From positions 186,001 through 250,000 of the forward strand of contig NZ_LRSE01000001.1 of NCBI RefSeq assembly GCF_001634625.1: a stretch of DNA of 64,000 bases, read 5' to 3'. Under the pieces are notes generated by a model. The model worked only from the letters and a program-made list of their open reading frames with translations. It did no database searches and had not been told where the DNA came from. Positions 34,642 to 42,961 of this stretch are shown piece by piece. Position numbers and translations under genes: made by a program. Every line of letters begins with the position of its first letter. Position 1 is the first letter of the stretch. Source of the DNA: Croceicoccus bisphenolivorans. Its GTDB lineage: Bacteria > Pseudomonadota > Alphaproteobacteria > Sphingomonadales > Sphingomonadaceae.

Positions 34642-37600
34642 TCAGCCCAGCACCACCAGCAGTTCCTTTGCCTCGACTTCCTGCCCCGCCTTTACGTTCA
34701 GTTCAGAAATCTGGCCGTCGCGTGGCGCAGTGATCGCGGTTTCCATCTTCATCGCCTCCAGCGTGAGCAGGAGATCGCCAGCCTTTACCGGCTGCCCCTG
34801 CTGGACCGAAACGGCCGCGACAGAACCCGGCATCGGGGCGGCGACATGCTGTTCGTTCGCCGGATCGGCCACGCGGCGGCTTGCCCGCCCCGCACTCGCC
34901 TTGCGATCCGCGATAGTAACGATGCGGGGCTGCCCATTCAGTTCGAAGAAAACGCGGACCGTCCCGTCATCTTCGGTATCGCCGATCGCGGTCAGTCCGA
35001 TGACCAGCGTCTTGCCTTGCTCGATCTCTACGTTCACCTCATCTCCCGGCTGCATGCCGTAGAAATAGACCGGCGTGGAAAGCGCAGAGACCGGCCCATA
35101 CTTGCGATGCGCGTCGGCATAGGCAGTGAAGACCTTGGGGTACATCAGGTAGCTGGCGAATTCGTCCTCGCTCAGCGAACGGCCGCATTGCTTTTCGGCA
35201 GTCTTGCGCGTGGCTTCAAGATCCTGCTCTCCCAGCAGGCTGGCCGGGCGCACCGTGATCGGCGTTTCGTCACCCAGAACGCGCTTCTGGATATCGGCGG
35301 GCCATCCCCCCGGCGGCTGGCCGAGATCGCCGCGCAGCATTTCAACCACAGATGCGGGGAACGCGATGTCGCGTCCGCTATCCAGCACGTCTTCGGGGCT
35401 GAGATCCTGAGCCACCATCATCAGCGCCATGTCGCCCACGACTTTCGATGACGGCGTGACTTTCACGATGTCGCCGAAAAGATTGTTGGCCTGATGATAA
35501 GCCCGCGCCACTTCGTGCCAGCGCGTGTCGAGGCCAAGGCTGCGGGCCTGTTCCTTGAGATTGGTGAACTGCCCGCCGGGCATTTCGTGCAAGTAGACTT
35601 CCGACGCGCCCGAACGCAGGTCGCTTTCGAACGCGGCATACTGCGCACGCACCGCTTCCCAATAGAAGCTCAGTTCGCGAATGGCGCGCGGGTCGATGCC
35701 GGTATCCTTGTCGGTGTTGCGCAGCGCCTCTACCACCGCGCCAAGGCACGGCTGAGACGTCGTGCCCGACATCGCGTCCATCGCCGCATCGACACTGTCC
35801 GCGCCGGTTTCGATAGCCGCAAGCAGCGTTGCCGCCGCAGCGCCGGAGGTATCGTGGCTGTGCAGCGCGATCGGCAGATCGGTCGCCTCTCGCAGCGCCT
35901 TGAACAGAACCCTTGCCGCAGCCGGCTTCAACAGGCCCGCCATATCCTTGACCGCCAGCATGTGGCACCCCGCCGCCTCAAGCTGACGCGCAAGGTCGAC
36001 GTAGTAGGCAAGGCTGTACTTGGCGCGATCGGGGTCGAGAATGTCGCCGGTATAGCAGAGCGCGCCCTGTGCGATTTTGCCGGTTTCGGCCACGGCGTCG
36101 ATCGAAACGCGCATGTTCTCCACCCAGTTCAGGCAGTCGAAGATGCGGAAGATATCGATGCCCTTTGCTGCCCGGCCGATGAAGTGGCGCACGACATTGT
36201 CGGGGTAGTTCGTGTAGCCGACGCCATTGGCCCCGCGTAGCAACATCTGGGTCAATAGGTTGGGTGCCCTCTCGCGGATCGCCGCCAGACGTTCCCACGG
36301 GTCTTCCTGCAGGAAGCGCATCGAAACGTCGAACGTTGCCCCGCCCCAGCATTCGAGGCTGAGCAGTTGCGGCACCATGCGGGCATAGCTTCCGGCAACG
36401 GCGATCATGTCGGCGCTGCGCATGCGCGTTGCCAGAAGCGACTGGTGCGCATCGCGCATCGTCGTGTCGGTCAGAAGCGGCTGCTTCTGATCGCGAATCC
36501 ATGCGGCAAGGCCCGCCGCACCTTCGCGTTCGAGGATCTGGCGGGTACCGTCCGGCACGGGGCCGGAAACCGGCGGCACCTTGGGCGCCAAGGCGTGGGC
36601 AGCCGGCTTCGCCCTGCCCTTCACATCGGGATGACCGTTGACCGTGACATCGGCGATGTAGGTCAACAGGCGCGTCGCGCGATCCCGCCGCTTGCCGAAT
36701 TTCAGCAGCCCCGGCGTATCGTCGATGAACTTGGTGGTATAGCGGTTCGCCGCGAAGTCCGGATGGCGCAGCACGTTTTCCAGAAACGCAAGGTTCGTTG
36801 CCACGCCGCGAATGCGGTATTCGCTGAGCGAGCGGAGCATGCGCGCGACCACTTCGTTGGCATTGGGCGCCCAGCACGTGATCTTTTCCAGCAGCGGATC
36901 GTAGAACCGCGTGACGACCGCGCCGGCATAGGCCGTGCCGCCATCGACGCGCACGCCATAGCCGAAGGCCCCGCGATAGGCCGTGATCCGGCCATAGTCG
37001 GGAATGAAGTTGTTTTCCGGGTCTTCCGTCGTGATGCGGCACTGCATCGCATGGCCGGACAGTTCGATCCTGTCCTGCGCCGGAACGCCGGTTTCCTCCA
37101 CCACGCCAAGCCGGCCGCCCATCGCGATCCGGATCTGCGCCTTCACGATGTCGATGTCGGTGACCATTTCCGTGACCGTATGCTCGACCTGGATGCGGGG
37201 GTTGACCTCGATGAAGTAAAAGGCGCCGGTTTCCTCATCCATCAGGAACTCGACCGTGCCCGCTCCGACATAGCCGGTTGCCTGCCCGATCCGCAGCGCC
37301 GCGGCACAAAGCGCCTCACGCGTAGTTTCGTCGATATAGGGTGCGGGGGCGCGTTCAATCACCTTCTGGTTGCGCCGCTGGATCGAACAATCGCGTTCGA
37401 ACAGGTGGAACAGGTTGCCGTGCGTATCGCCCAGCAGTTGCACCTCGACATGGCGTGCGCGGCGGATCAGCTTTTCAAGATAGACCTCGTCGCGCCCGAA
37501 GGCGGCCTTCGCCTCGCGCCTGCCGGAGCCTACGGCTTCCAGCAATCCGGCCTCGTCCTCGATCGGACGCATGCCGCGCCCGCCGCCGCCCCAGCTGGCT

Positions 37601-38091
37601 TTCAGCATCAGCGGATAGCCGATCTCCGCCGCAAGCTTGCGGATTTCGTCATCGTTATCGGGCAGCGGCTCTGTTGCCGGAACCACCGGAACATCGGCTG
37701 CAACGGCGATGTGGCGGGCCGAGACCTTGTCGCCCAGGCTGCGCATGGTTTCGGGCGAAGGGCCGATGAAGACGATACCGGCCTCCGCACAGGCTTCCGC
37801 GAAATCCGGGTTCTCCGACAGGAAACCGTATCCCGGATGGATCGCATCGACGTGGCGTTCCTTTGCGATCTCGATAATGCGCCGCCAATCGAGATAAGCC
37901 GCGATCGGCCCCAGCCCATGGGCCAGCAGATAGGCCTCGTCCGCCTTGAAGCGGTGGAGCGAAAGCTTGTCCTCATCCGCATAGATGGCGACGGTCCGGA
38001 TACCCAGTTCGTTGGCGGCGCGGAATACGCGGATCGCGATTTCGCTCCGATTGGCAACGAGCAAGCTCTTGATTTTCGGCTGATGTGTCAT
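34642..38091 (-). CDS. pyc: Pyruvate carboxylase
   Basis: A 1149-aa single-chain biotin enzyme converting pyruvate, ATP and bicarbonate to oxaloacetate. Biotin carboxylase domain about 1-460 (YGFLSEN, ATP-grasp loop MKASWGGGGRGMR, VEHTVTEMVTD), carboxyltransferase about 540-840 (TTMRDAHQSLLATR, metal site LHSHDTSG), and a C-terminal biotinyl domain with LEAMKMETA, biotin on Lys1115. It is transcribed alone and is probably a housekeeping anaplerotic gene lying between two catabolic blocks. It would support growth on carbon sources that yield pyruvate, including the serine-derived pyruvate made by the neighbouring dehydratase. Confidence 0.96.
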   Translation of the reverse strand: MTHQPKIKSLLVANRSEIAIRVFRAANELGIRTVAIYADEDKLSLHRFKADEAYLLAHGLGPIAAYLDWRRIIEIAKERHVDAIHPGYGFLSENPDFAEACAEAGIVFIGPSPETMRSLGDKVSARHIAVAADVPVVPATEPLPDNDDEIRKLAAEIGYPLMLKASWGGGGRGMRPIEDEAGLLEAVGSGRREAKAAFGRDEVYLEKLIRRARHVEVQLLGDTHGNLFHLFERDCSIQRRNQKVIERAPAPYIDETTREALCAAALRIGQATGYVGAGTVEFLMDEETGAFYFIEVNPRIQVEHTVTEMVTDIDIVKAQIRIAMGGRLGVVEETGVPAQDRIELSGHAMQCRITTEDPENNFIPDYGRITAYRGAFGYGVRVDGGTAYAGAVVTRFYDPLLEKITCWAPNANEVVARMLRSLSEYRIRGVATNLAFLENVLRHPDFAANRYTTKFIDDTPGLLKFGKRRDRATRLLTYIADVTVNGHPDVKGRAKPAAHALAPKVPPVSGPVPDGTRQILEREGAAGLAAWIRDQKQPLLTDTTMRDAHQSLLATRMRSADMIAVAGSYARMVPQLLSLECWGGATFDVSMRFLQEDPWERLAAIRERAPNLLTQMLLRGANGVGYTNYPDNVVRHFIGRAAKGIDIFRIFDCLNWVENMRVSIDAVAETGKIAQGALCYTGDILDPDRAKYSLAYYVDLARQLEAAGCHMLAVKDMAGLLKPAAARVLFKALREATDLPIALHSHDTSGAAAATLLAAIETGADSVDAAMDAMSGTTSQPCLGAVVEALRNTDKDTGIDPRAIRELSFYWEAVRAQYAAFESDLRSGASEVYLHEMPGGQFTNLKEQARSLGLDTRWHEVARAYHQANNLFGDIVKVTPSSKVVGDMALMMVAQDLSPEDVLDSGRDIAFPASVVEMLRGDLGQPPGGWPADIQKRVLGDETPITVRPASLLGEQDLEATRKTAEKQCGRSLSEDEFASYLMYPKVFTAYADAHRKYGPVSALSTPVYFYGMQPGDEVNVEIEQGKTLVIGLTAIGDTEDDGTVRVFFELNGQPRIVTIADRKASAGRASRRVADPANEQHVAAPMPGSVAAVSVQQGQPVKAGDLLLTLEAMKMETAITAPRDGQISELNVKAGQEVEAKELLVVLG

Positions 38092-38210
38092 GCGAAATCC
38101 CGATCTGGTCCGCGTTCGTCATCACAACGCAGAGGATTTGAACCATGCTTGTCGAAATCTTGATCTTCGCTAGTGCAGCAAAGTGCCAAGACCGCTTGAT
38201 CAGCGCAAGC

Positions 38211-39239
38211 CTAATCGCGCCACAGGTCGTTGAGCCGGTAACCGGTGGGCAAAGGATCCGTCCCGTCGAGGACATACTGGTGAAAGCCGGTAATCCATGC
38301 CGAACCTGTAATCGCAGGGCGAATGCCGCGCTTACCCCCGATATCGACCCAGCCGACATGTTCGCCGATGTATTCGGTGCCAAGAATGCCACGATGGCGC
38401 AGTTTCTGCCCCGGTTCGATCAGGCCCCGTTCCGCCAGCACCGCAAGCCGCGCGCTCGTACCCGTACCGCAGGGCGAACGGTCTAGCCGCCCCGGCGACA
38501 CGATAACGGCGTTGCTGCCTTCCCAGCCCTCTTCGGTCTGTGTCAGCGGATTGGCGAACAGTGTCTGGTTGATCGTGTGGATGCCGGGGTTTTCGGGGTG
38601 CACGGCAGGCGCCTGCACAGCGGCGGCGCGCTTGATCCGTTCCCCCACCTCCACCAGTTGCGCCGCTTCTTCGGGCACGAGTTTGAAGCCCAGTTCGGCG
38701 GCATCGACAACGGCGTAGATCATGCCGCCATAGGCGACATCGACCTTGATCTGGCCCAGCCCCGGCACATCGACCGGGACGTCCAGCCCGAAAACGAACG
38801 AGGCGACGTTTTCAAAACGCACGTTCACGCACTTGCCGTCGCGGCATTCGGCCTTGATGCGGACAAGGCCGCCCGGTGCTTCCAGCGTGAATTCTGTGAC
38901 CGGTTCCTGCATCGGCAGGATACCGGTTTCAAGAATGGCCGTGACGGTGCAGATGGTGTTGCTGCCCGACATCGGCACGTAGAAATCGGATTCCATAATC
39001 ACGAAGCCGATGTCGGCCTCGGGATGGCAGGCAGGCAGGACGAGGTTGACGCACTGCGTGACCGATCCGCGCGGTTCCTGCAGCAGGAACTTGCGCAGAT
39101 CGTCACTCTGCGTTTCGAGGAACTGCATCTTCTCGAAAACGCTTGCGCCGGGAACGTCAGCCACTCCGCCGGTGATCACGTCGTTGCGTTCGCCACAGGT
39201 ATGAACGCCCACGACATTGACCATCCGGCGCAGTTGCAT
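38211..39239 (-). CDS. Proline-racemase-family enzyme, Ser-Cys type; probable 4-hydroxyproline 2-epimerase
   Basis: A 342-aa proline racemase superfamily protein. The first catalytic Cys is Ser91 (PMSGSNT where MCGHG is usual) and the second is Cys257 (DRSPCGTGTSAR). Known family members fall into Cys-Cys, Ser-Cys and Cys-Thr types; Ser-Cys types have been found among hydroxyproline epimerases, while Cys-Thr marks trans-3-hydroxyproline dehydratases. A deaminase-like and an aldehyde dehydrogenase gene follow the 4-hydroxyproline pathway order upstream (spacing 49 nt to the ALDH). The start ATG 39239 (MQLRRMVNVV) is the family start. Exact substrate uncertain. Confidence 0.82.
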   Translation of the reverse strand: MQLRRMVNVVGVHTCGERNDVITGGVADVPGASVFEKMQFLETQSDDLRKFLLQEPRGSVTQCVNLVLPACHPEADIGFVIMESDFYVPMSGSNTICTVTAILETGILPMQEPVTEFTLEAPGGLVRIKAECRDGKCVNVRFENVASFVFGLDVPVDVPGLGQIKVDVAYGGMIYAVVDAAELGFKLVPEEAAQLVEVGERIKRAAAVQAPAVHPENPGIHTINQTLFANPLTQTEEGWEGSNAVIVSPGRLDRSPCGTGTSARLAVLAERGLIEPGQKLRHRGILGTEYIGEHVGWVDIGGKRGIRPAITGSAWITGFHQYVLDGTDPLPTGYRLNDLWRD

Positions 39240-39288
39240 CTGTATTCCTTTCCCTCGTCCTGACTCGATGGAAAACCTGTCTGGTCCC

Positions 39289-40788
39289 TTAGCGGGTCTG
39301 GATCCAGATCGTCTTGGTTTCCAGGTACTGATCGTGCGCGGCAACGCCCTTGTCGCGTCCGCCGAAGCCCGACTGCTTGAACCCGCCGAAGGGCGATGCG
39401 AAGTCGCCTTCGGAGAAGCAGTTGACCGAAACGGTACCCGCACGGATCGACTTTGCCACGCGGTGTGCGCGGTGCAGGTCATCGGTGTAAAGCGCCGAAG
39501 CAAGGCCATAGGGCGTGTCGTTGGCAACCTTGACCGCTTCGTCCACCCCGTCGACGGGGATGACGGCCAGAACCGGGCCGAACACTTCCTCACGCGCCAG
39601 CGTGGCATCGTTGGGAACGCCGTCGAACACAGCGGGCTTCACGAAGAAGCCGCCGGTTTCCTCCAGCGTACGGCCACCGGCCAGCAGCGGCTTGAAACCG
39701 TCACCCGCCGCACCGTCGATATAGCCGAGTACCTTGTTCATGTGCGCTTCTTCGACCATCGCACCGATCTGCGTTTCCGGATCGAGCGGATCGCCGACCT
39801 TCCACGATTCGACCGTCGGCAGCAGAACATCGAGGAACTGGTCCTTGACCTTCCGGTCGATGATGAGGCGCGAACCGGCCGAGCAGTTTTCACCCTTGTT
39901 GAAGAGGAAACCGGCAGCGACCTGATCGGCAATGCCCTGCAGATCGGTAACGTCGTCAAGCACGATCGCCGGGCTCTTGCCGCCCAGTTCGAGAACAACG
40001 CGCTTGAGATTCGATTCAGCCGAATACTTCAGGAAGTAGCGGCCGACTTCGCCCGAACCGGTGAAGCTGACGCAATCGACGTCCATGTGGCGACCGATAG
40101 CCTGACCGGCTGTTTCACCCATGCCCGGCAGGACGTTGAGTACGCCGTCGGGAATGCCGGCTTCGGCAGCCAGCTGGGCAATGCGCAGCAGGGTCAGCGA
40201 AGTCAGTTCGGCGGGCTTCACCACGACCGAGTTGCCACCGGCCAGCGCAGGCGCCAGCTTCCAGATGGCGACGAAGATCGGGAAGTTCCACGGCAGCACC
40301 GCGCCGACGACACCGATGGCTTCGCGCACGATCATGCCGACCTGGTCGAAACCGGTGGGCTGGACCTGATCGAAGATCTTGTCCGCCATTTCGGCGTGCC
40401 AGCGCAGGGTTGCGATCGAATCCGGCACGTCGACCGAACGGGCGTCGCTGATCGCCTTGCCGTTATCGAGCGATTCCAGCAGGGCCAGTTCCTCGCCGTG
40501 CTGCTCCATCAGGTCCGCCAGCTTCAGCAGAACCTGCTTGCGATGGCGCGGTTCGGCGCGCGACCACGAACCGGACTCGAAAGCCCGGCGCGCGGCCGCA
40601 ACGGCCAGTTCCACATCGGCCGCGTCGCATTCCGCGATCTGGCCCAGTTCCTTGCCCGTCGCCGGGTTGATGGTGGCGAAGGTCTTGCCCGAAAGCGCAT
40701 TGACGAACTTGCCGTCGATGAATGCGCGCGTTTCATAGGAAAGAGCGCGCGCCGCCTTGTCGAAGTCCACCTTTGTCAGGTCGTTCAT
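39289..40788 (-). CDS. PuuC-like aldehyde dehydrogenase; candidate 2-oxoglutarate semialdehyde dehydrogenase
   Basis: A 499-aa NAD(P)-dependent aldehyde dehydrogenase. Catalytic Cys302 (NKGENCSAGSRL), Glu267 (LELGGKSP), PWNFP and FTGSGEVGR cofactor regions are intact. The C-terminus (GFKQSGFGGRDKG ... KTIWIQTR) resembles E. coli PuuC. In hydroxyproline catabolism an ALDH oxidises 2-oxoglutarate semialdehyde; its position between the epimerase and the DHDPS-family gene fits that role. gamma-Aminobutyraldehyde-type substrates are the alternative. Confidence 0.85.
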   Translation of the reverse strand: MNDLTKVDFDKAARALSYETRAFIDGKFVNALSGKTFATINPATGKELGQIAECDAADVELAVAAARRAFESGSWSRAEPRHRKQVLLKLADLMEQHGEELALLESLDNGKAISDARSVDVPDSIATLRWHAEMADKIFDQVQPTGFDQVGMIVREAIGVVGAVLPWNFPIFVAIWKLAPALAGGNSVVVKPAELTSLTLLRIAQLAAEAGIPDGVLNVLPGMGETAGQAIGRHMDVDCVSFTGSGEVGRYFLKYSAESNLKRVVLELGGKSPAIVLDDVTDLQGIADQVAAGFLFNKGENCSAGSRLIIDRKVKDQFLDVLLPTVESWKVGDPLDPETQIGAMVEEAHMNKVLGYIDGAAGDGFKPLLAGGRTLEETGGFFVKPAVFDGVPNDATLAREEVFGPVLAVIPVDGVDEAVKVANDTPYGLASALYTDDLHRAHRVAKSIRAGTVSVNCFSEGDFASPFGGFKQSGFGGRDKGVAAHDQYLETKTIWIQTR

Positions 40789-40810
40789 TGTCTGTCTCCG
40801 CGTGGCGCGA

Positions 40811-41722
40811 TCAGGCGACCAGGGCCGCGAGATCGAGAGCCTTCACATCGTCGTAGAGCTTCTCGAAGTGCGTCTTCTCGGCGTCGGTCAGGCCACCCAT
40901 CGGAGCGCGCATCGGGCCGACGTCGAAACCGGCGAGTTCGGTGCCGTACTTGACGTACTGGATGTACTTGCCACCGTTTTCGAGGAGATAGATCAGTGGC
41001 ATCATGCCCTGCATGATCTTCAGGCCGAGCAGGATGTCACGCTTCTCGACAGCGGCCTTCCACAGGGCGACATGCTCTGCGGGCAGGAAGTTGGAGGCAC
41101 CGGCAATCCAGCTCTTCGCACCCCACAGGAAGATGTCGAGAGCCTGATCGTCCATGCCGCAAACACGCTGCAGGTGCGGATAGTTCACGACATGCTCGTA
41201 GTGACGCGACATGGAACCGCTCGATTCCTTGATCGCGTGGATGTTGTCGATGCCGCGCACGCCATCGAGGAAGTCAGGGCCCATGTCCACGGCGGTACGC
41301 GAAGGCATGTTGTAGAGGATGATGCCGAGATCGGTCGCGGCTGCGATGCGGCGGAAGTGGGCGGCTAGCTCTTCCGCGCTCGGCGCTGCGTACGGCGGCG
41401 CTGCAAGCATGACGGCTTCGTAACCGAGGTCCTTGACGTAGTCGTTGAGCTCAAGGGTGTCGTCGGGACGCATGGCGTTGGTTCCGGCGATCAGCTGTGC
41501 GCGGCCGGCAACGTGCTTAGCCACGAACGCAAGCGCTTCGCGGCGTTCTTCCATGGTCATGGCGTAGTATTCGCCGGTCGAACCGCCCTGCAGAATGGAG
41601 GTGACGCCGTTTTCGATCAGCCAGTCGATGTGACGGCCAAGGACATCATAATCGATTACGTTATTAGCGTCGAAAGGCGTGGTGAGAACGGTGATGATCC
41701 CGGAATACGTGGGCAGCGACAT
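40811..41722 (-). CDS. DHDPS-family lyase; candidate pyrroline-4-hydroxy-2-carboxylate deaminase
   Basis: A 303-aa class-I aldolase of the DapA/NAL superfamily: GSTGE at 47-51, catalytic Tyr137 (LYNMPSR) and Schiff-base Lys165 (AIKESSG). Together with the neighbouring epimerase and ALDH the best fit is the deaminase that makes 2-oxoglutarate semialdehyde in 4-hydroxyproline catabolism. Ketodeoxy-sugar-acid dehydratases of the same superfamily also yield this semialdehyde and cannot be excluded. First gene of the DHDPS-ALDH-epimerase operon, with a 14-nt LacI-type operator 46 nt upstream. Confidence 0.82.
   Translation of the reverse strand: MSLPTYSGIITVLTTPFDANNVIDYDVLGRHIDWLIENGVTSILQGGSTGEYYAMTMEERREALAFVAKHVAGRAQLIAGTNAMRPDDTLELNDYVKDLGYEAVMLAAPPYAAPSAEELAAHFRRIAAATDLGIILYNMPSRTAVDMGPDFLDGVRGIDNIHAIKESSGSMSRHYEHVVNYPHLQRVCGMDDQALDIFLWGAKSWIAGASNFLPAEHVALWKAAVEKRDILLGLKIMQGMMPLIYLLENGGKYIQYVKYGTELAGFDVGPMRAPMGGLTDAEKTHFEKLYDDVKALDLAALVA
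41649..41658. promoter_or_regulatory. Intragenic copy of the regulon palindrome TAATCGATTA
   Basis: The exact 10-nt core found at the cluster promoters also lies about 65 nt inside the DHDPS-family gene, encoding VID. The LacI protein could loop between it and the upstream operator (centre-to-centre about 121 nt). Coincidence is possible since it lies in coding sequence. Confidence 0.45.
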
Positions 41723-41767
41723 CTGTTTTGCTCCTTGAACAGGCGAACTCTTGTTGATGGCCTGTTT

Positions 41768-41781
41768 CGTAATCGATTACG
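41768..41781. promoter_or_regulatory. LacI-type operator upstream of the DHDPS-ALDH-epimerase operon
   Basis: CGTAATCGATTACG is a perfect 14-nt palindrome 46 nt upstream of the ATG and 55 nt after the LacI gene stop. It shares its core with the sites at 48684 and 48888. A TTGCAC-like -35 on the minus strand lies just upstream, so a bound repressor would cover the promoter. Confidence 0.75.
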
Positions 41782-41790
41782 TAATGGAGT

Positions 41791-41835
41791 GCAAGGGGGC
41801 AATTGCGCCCTTGCGAAACCGTCCACCGGTTTCGC
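41791..41835. terminator. Hairpins after the LacI gene
   Basis: Just beyond the LacI stop, GCGAAACCG and CGGTTTCGC (41813-41821 and 41827-41835) form a perfect 9-bp stem with a 5-nt loop. It adjoins an almost perfect 24-nt palindrome centred on AATTG at 41791-41814. Likely termination of the leftward LacI transcript ahead of the next promoter. Confidence 0.55.
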
Positions 41836-41836
41836 G

Positions 41837-42913
41837 TCAGGCGGCTTTGGTCTTCGTCTTGGGAGGGGCAGCCGAATCGCGCAGGATCAGGCTGGCATTG
41901 AGCTTGCGCGAAACGATCGGATTATTGCCAACCTTGGCGTTCAGCAGCGCTTCTGCACAGCGCTTGCCCATTTCAGCAGCGGGAACCTTTACGGTGCTGA
42001 GTGCAGGATCCAGCAGCTGCGCAAGTTCGAAGTCATCGTGCCCGATGATCGACACATCCTCCGGCACTCGCAGTCCCATGCGCTTGGCTTCCTGCAATGC
42101 ACCGATGGCGAAAGTATCGGAACTGCACACCACCGCGGTAAGGTCCGGATGAGAAACCAGCAGGCTGTGCATCACGTTCGCGCCGGAGGCATAGGCACTG
42201 TCGTACGCATTCTCGACGACCGGCCACTCCTCCTTGATACCGGCCATCTCGCGCGCGTCGCGGAACGCCTGGATACGCGACTGCTGGCGATCGTTGCCTT
42301 GCGACGGGCCCGCGATCATCGCGATCTTGGTATGGCCCAGTGCCAGCAGGTAATCGACCGACTGCCGGGCGGACTGGTAATTGTCGAAACCGATCGAAGG
42401 GATGCTCTCATCTTCGAGGTAGGAATAAGTCGTAACGACCGGCAAGTGCGACCGTTCGATGAACTCGCGAACGCGCGGATCTTCCACCCTGCCGACCATC
42501 AGCAACCCTTCGGCCCCGCGTTCGACGATGGCGCGGATGTGATCGAAGATGTTGCGGTTGTCGAACCCGGTCGTGATGATCACGGGCGCGTAACCGCTTT
42601 CACTCAAAGTCGATTGAAAGCTGTTCACCAGTTCGGCAAACATGGCGTGGTTCAGCGTGGGAATGATCACGCCGAAAATATGCGTTTGCTGCAGGCGCAG
42701 CGCCTTTGCCGCGGGGTTAAGGGAGTAGTTCAGTTCCTTGGCGGCCTTGTGCACCTTTTCCAGAATCTGCGGGCGCACCGTCTCGGGCGAATTGAACGCA
42801 CGCGAGACGGTGCAAGCGGAAACACCGGCCAGCTTTCCCACATCTGCCATCCGCGGGCGCGCGGGCTTGTTTCCCGTTTTGCGCTTGCTGCGGACAGACT
42901 TCTGGTTCGCCAT
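41837..42913 (-). CDS. LacI-family transcriptional repressor of the catabolic regulon
   Basis: A 358-aa regulator. The N-terminal LacI HTH is at about 20-65 (MADVGKLAGVSACTVSRAFNSPETVRP) with hinge NPAAKALR, followed by a periplasmic-binding-protein-like effector domain (HIFGVIIPTLNHAMFAELVN ... VSIIGHDDFELAQLLDP). It sits in the middle of the cluster. Perfect palindromes centred on the CG step, typical of LacI-family operators, lie at three promoters of the cluster, so autoregulation and control of the whole block are likely. Effector unknown. Confidence 0.88.
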   Translation of the reverse strand: MANQKSVRSKRKTGNKPARPRMADVGKLAGVSACTVSRAFNSPETVRPQILEKVHKAAKELNYSLNPAAKALRLQQTHIFGVIIPTLNHAMFAELVNSFQSTLSESGYAPVIITTGFDNRNIFDHIRAIVERGAEGLLMVGRVEDPRVREFIERSHLPVVTTYSYLEDESIPSIGFDNYQSARQSVDYLLALGHTKIAMIAGPSQGNDRQQSRIQAFRDAREMAGIKEEWPVVENAYDSAYASGANVMHSLLVSHPDLTAVVCSSDTFAIGALQEAKRMGLRVPEDVSIIGHDDFELAQLLDPALSTVKVPAAEMGKRCAEALLNAKVGNNPIVSRKLNASLILRDSAAPPKTKTKAA

Positions 42914-42961
42914 TCCTCTGTAACTACTCCGATAAAACGATCACGGCCCGATGCCGGGAAT

